Positions 6,159-6,958 of a stretch of DNA of 6,958 nucleotides are shown here, piece by piece. The notes under the pieces were generated by a model, which was not told the origin of the DNA, did no database searches, and saw nothing but the letters and a program-made list of their open reading frames with translations. Where the stretch lies: the NCBI GenBank assembly GCA_938015795.1, contig CALLXA010000030.1:1-6958 (forward strand). Reading direction: 5' to 3'. Each line of letters opens with the position of its first letter. Position 1 is the first letter of the stretch. A program made the position numbers and the translations under genes. Source of the DNA: an uncultured bacterium (GTDB lineage Bacteria; Patescibacteriota; Dojkabacteria; SC72).

Positions 6159-6159
6159 T
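6151..6159 (+). promoter_or_regulatory. Extended -10 promoter of the Erm-like gene, apparently leaderless
   Basis: TGATATAAT at 6151-6159 combines the TGN extension with a perfect TATAAT (6154-6159) that ends 6 nt before the ATG at 6166. The transcript should start at or next to the start codon, which leaves no room for the attenuating leader peptide known from inducible erm genes. No -35 consensus is visible, as often with extended -10 promoters. Confidence 0.65.
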
Positions 6160-6165
6160 CTTTCT

Positions 6166-6958
6166 ATGGTAGATATTAAATATACTCAAAACTTATATAT
6201 AAACGAAGAAAATCTAAAAAGAATTATAGATGCTATTAAATTACATAGCTCTGACACTGTAATTGATATAGGAGCTGGTAAAGGTGTTATAACAGAAGAA
6301 CTAGCAAAACATTGTGACGATGTAATAGCATATGAGTTAGATTCTAAATATCACGGAATGTTAGAAGGGCTCTTTAAAGATAATCCTAATGTACTTTTAA
6401 AGAATGAAGACTTTCTTCCCTCTACCCTACCTAATAAAGAATACAAAGTATTTGCAAATATACCATTCTCGTTAACCTCAGATATTATTAATAAAATTAC
6501 AGATGTTGACTCAAAACTTGTAGAAGCGTATCTCTTTGTACAAAAGGAATCAGCAGAAAGGTATATTGGTAGACCAAAGAATACACAAATATCTGCTATC
6601 CTATCTTCAATATATGATTTAAATGTTACCGAGACTTTTGATAGACGAGATTTTAATCCAACACCCAATGTAGATATTGTTCTACTTAGTATTACAAAGA
6701 AAAATAATCCTGAAATAGAGTTTAAATTATATAGAGATTATATTACATATATTTTTAATCAGATGAATGGGAGTGTTTTAGATACATTTAAAAAACTTTT
6801 TACATTTGATCAATTGAAATATATAAAGAAGTATTTATCAGAGCATGGTTATATTAAACCAACCGATATATCTTCTGAATATTATTTAGAAATATTCCAA
6901 TATTTTGAGATGAATGGTGTGGATTATAGAAAGAGAGTTGATGGGTACTATACAAAAC
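6166..6958 (+). CDS. Erm-like rRNA adenine N6-methyltransferase, 3' end cut by window
   Basis: The frame stays open from ATG 6166 to the window edge (264 codons plus one base). Family members methylate adenine N6 in rRNA using S-adenosylmethionine; Erm enzymes modify A2058 of 23S rRNA and block macrolides, lincosamides and streptogramin B. Visible motifs: YTQNLYI (6-12, like HSQNF of Erm), SAM-binding DIGAGKG (34-40), acidic E57 in AYELD, D82 in NEDFL, catalytic motif IV NIPF (98-101), VQKESAERYIG (125-135), and RRDFNPTPNVDIVLLSI (160-176). NIPF, rather than the NLPY of KsgA, and overall resemblance to ErmC favour Erm over the 16S KsgA enzyme. At 264 residues it already exceeds ErmC (about 244), so little should be missing. 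The helical C-terminal part (about 180-264) is divergent. Target and resistance phenotype are inferred only. Confidence 0.87.
   Translation, partial: MVDIKYTQNLYINEENLKRIIDAIKLHSSDTVIDIGAGKGVITEELAKHCDDVIAYELDSKYHGMLEGLFKDNPNVLLKNEDFLPSTLPNKEYKVFANIPFSLTSDIINKITDVDSKLVEAYLFVQKESAERYIGRPKNTQISAILSSIYDLNVTETFDRRDFNPTPNVDIVLLSITKKNNPEIEFKLYRDYITYIFNQMNGSVLDTFKKLFTFDQLKYIKKYLSEHGYIKPTDISSEYYLEIFQYFEMNGVDYRKRVDGYYTK

Noticed and set aside
6351..6668. Minus-strand open frame of 105 codons at the right end
   Set aside because: It is the shadow of the Erm-like gene on the plus strand, which carries all the methyltransferase motifs and simply has no stop before the window edge.
23..6958. Possible reassignment of UGA, because no gene here ends in TGA
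   Set aside because: All genes read full length without in-frame TGA and use TGG for Trp; absence of TGA among eight stops is unremarkable in an AT-rich genome.
1..6958. CRISPR array, tRNA/rRNA genes, insertion sequence or integrase
   Set aside because: No direct-repeat array, no tRNA-like T-arm or CCA-bearing fold, no transposase or recombinase motif, and no terminal inverted repeats with target duplications were seen by eye.

Overview
The window is AT-rich (roughly 30% G+C by eye), densely packed bacterial DNA that uses the standard code: TAA and TAG stops, TGG for Trp. Very short intergenic gaps, almost no Shine-Dalgarno sequences, several -10 boxes only 6-8 nt before start codons, and small families such as DUF5661 and DUF6512 fit a reduced-genome lineage. 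Candidate Phyla Radiation / Patescibacteria is my best guess, but it is an inference; no marker here fixes the taxon.

Layout. 23-1585 (+): tryptophanyl-tRNA synthetase (trpS), followed with zero spacing by a Cys-rich, Qnr/McbG-like pentapeptide-repeat protein. 1670-2671 (+): a four-helix membrane protein I do not recognise. 2673-3404 (-): an exported cytochrome b5-like domain fused to a three-helix membrane module; its stop lies one base from the stop of the preceding convergent gene. 3405-3508: a divergent promoter region with a perfect 18-bp palindrome. 3509-5023 (+): an ABC-F ATPase whose stop codon lies inside a terminator hairpin. 5054-5578 (+): a DUF6512 membrane protein. 5575-5667: a long imperfect hairpin shared by two convergent gene ends. 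5653-5898 (-): a DUF5661 protein. 5899-6165: a short stretch with two doubtful small frames and divergent -10 boxes. 6166 to the window end (+): an Erm-like rRNA adenine N6-methyltransferase, cut by the window edge.

How the genes relate. There is no single obvious pathway. Three products (pentapeptide repeat, ABC-F, Erm-like) belong to families that contain antibiotic-protection proteins, two of them acting on the ribosome, and trpS is also a translation gene. All three families have ordinary members as well, so a resistance or translation-protection cluster is a hypothesis. The clearest system-level signal is the pattern of apparently leaderless promoters. The most unusual protein is the cytochrome b5 / membrane fusion, whose last helix carries a His-X13-His pair.
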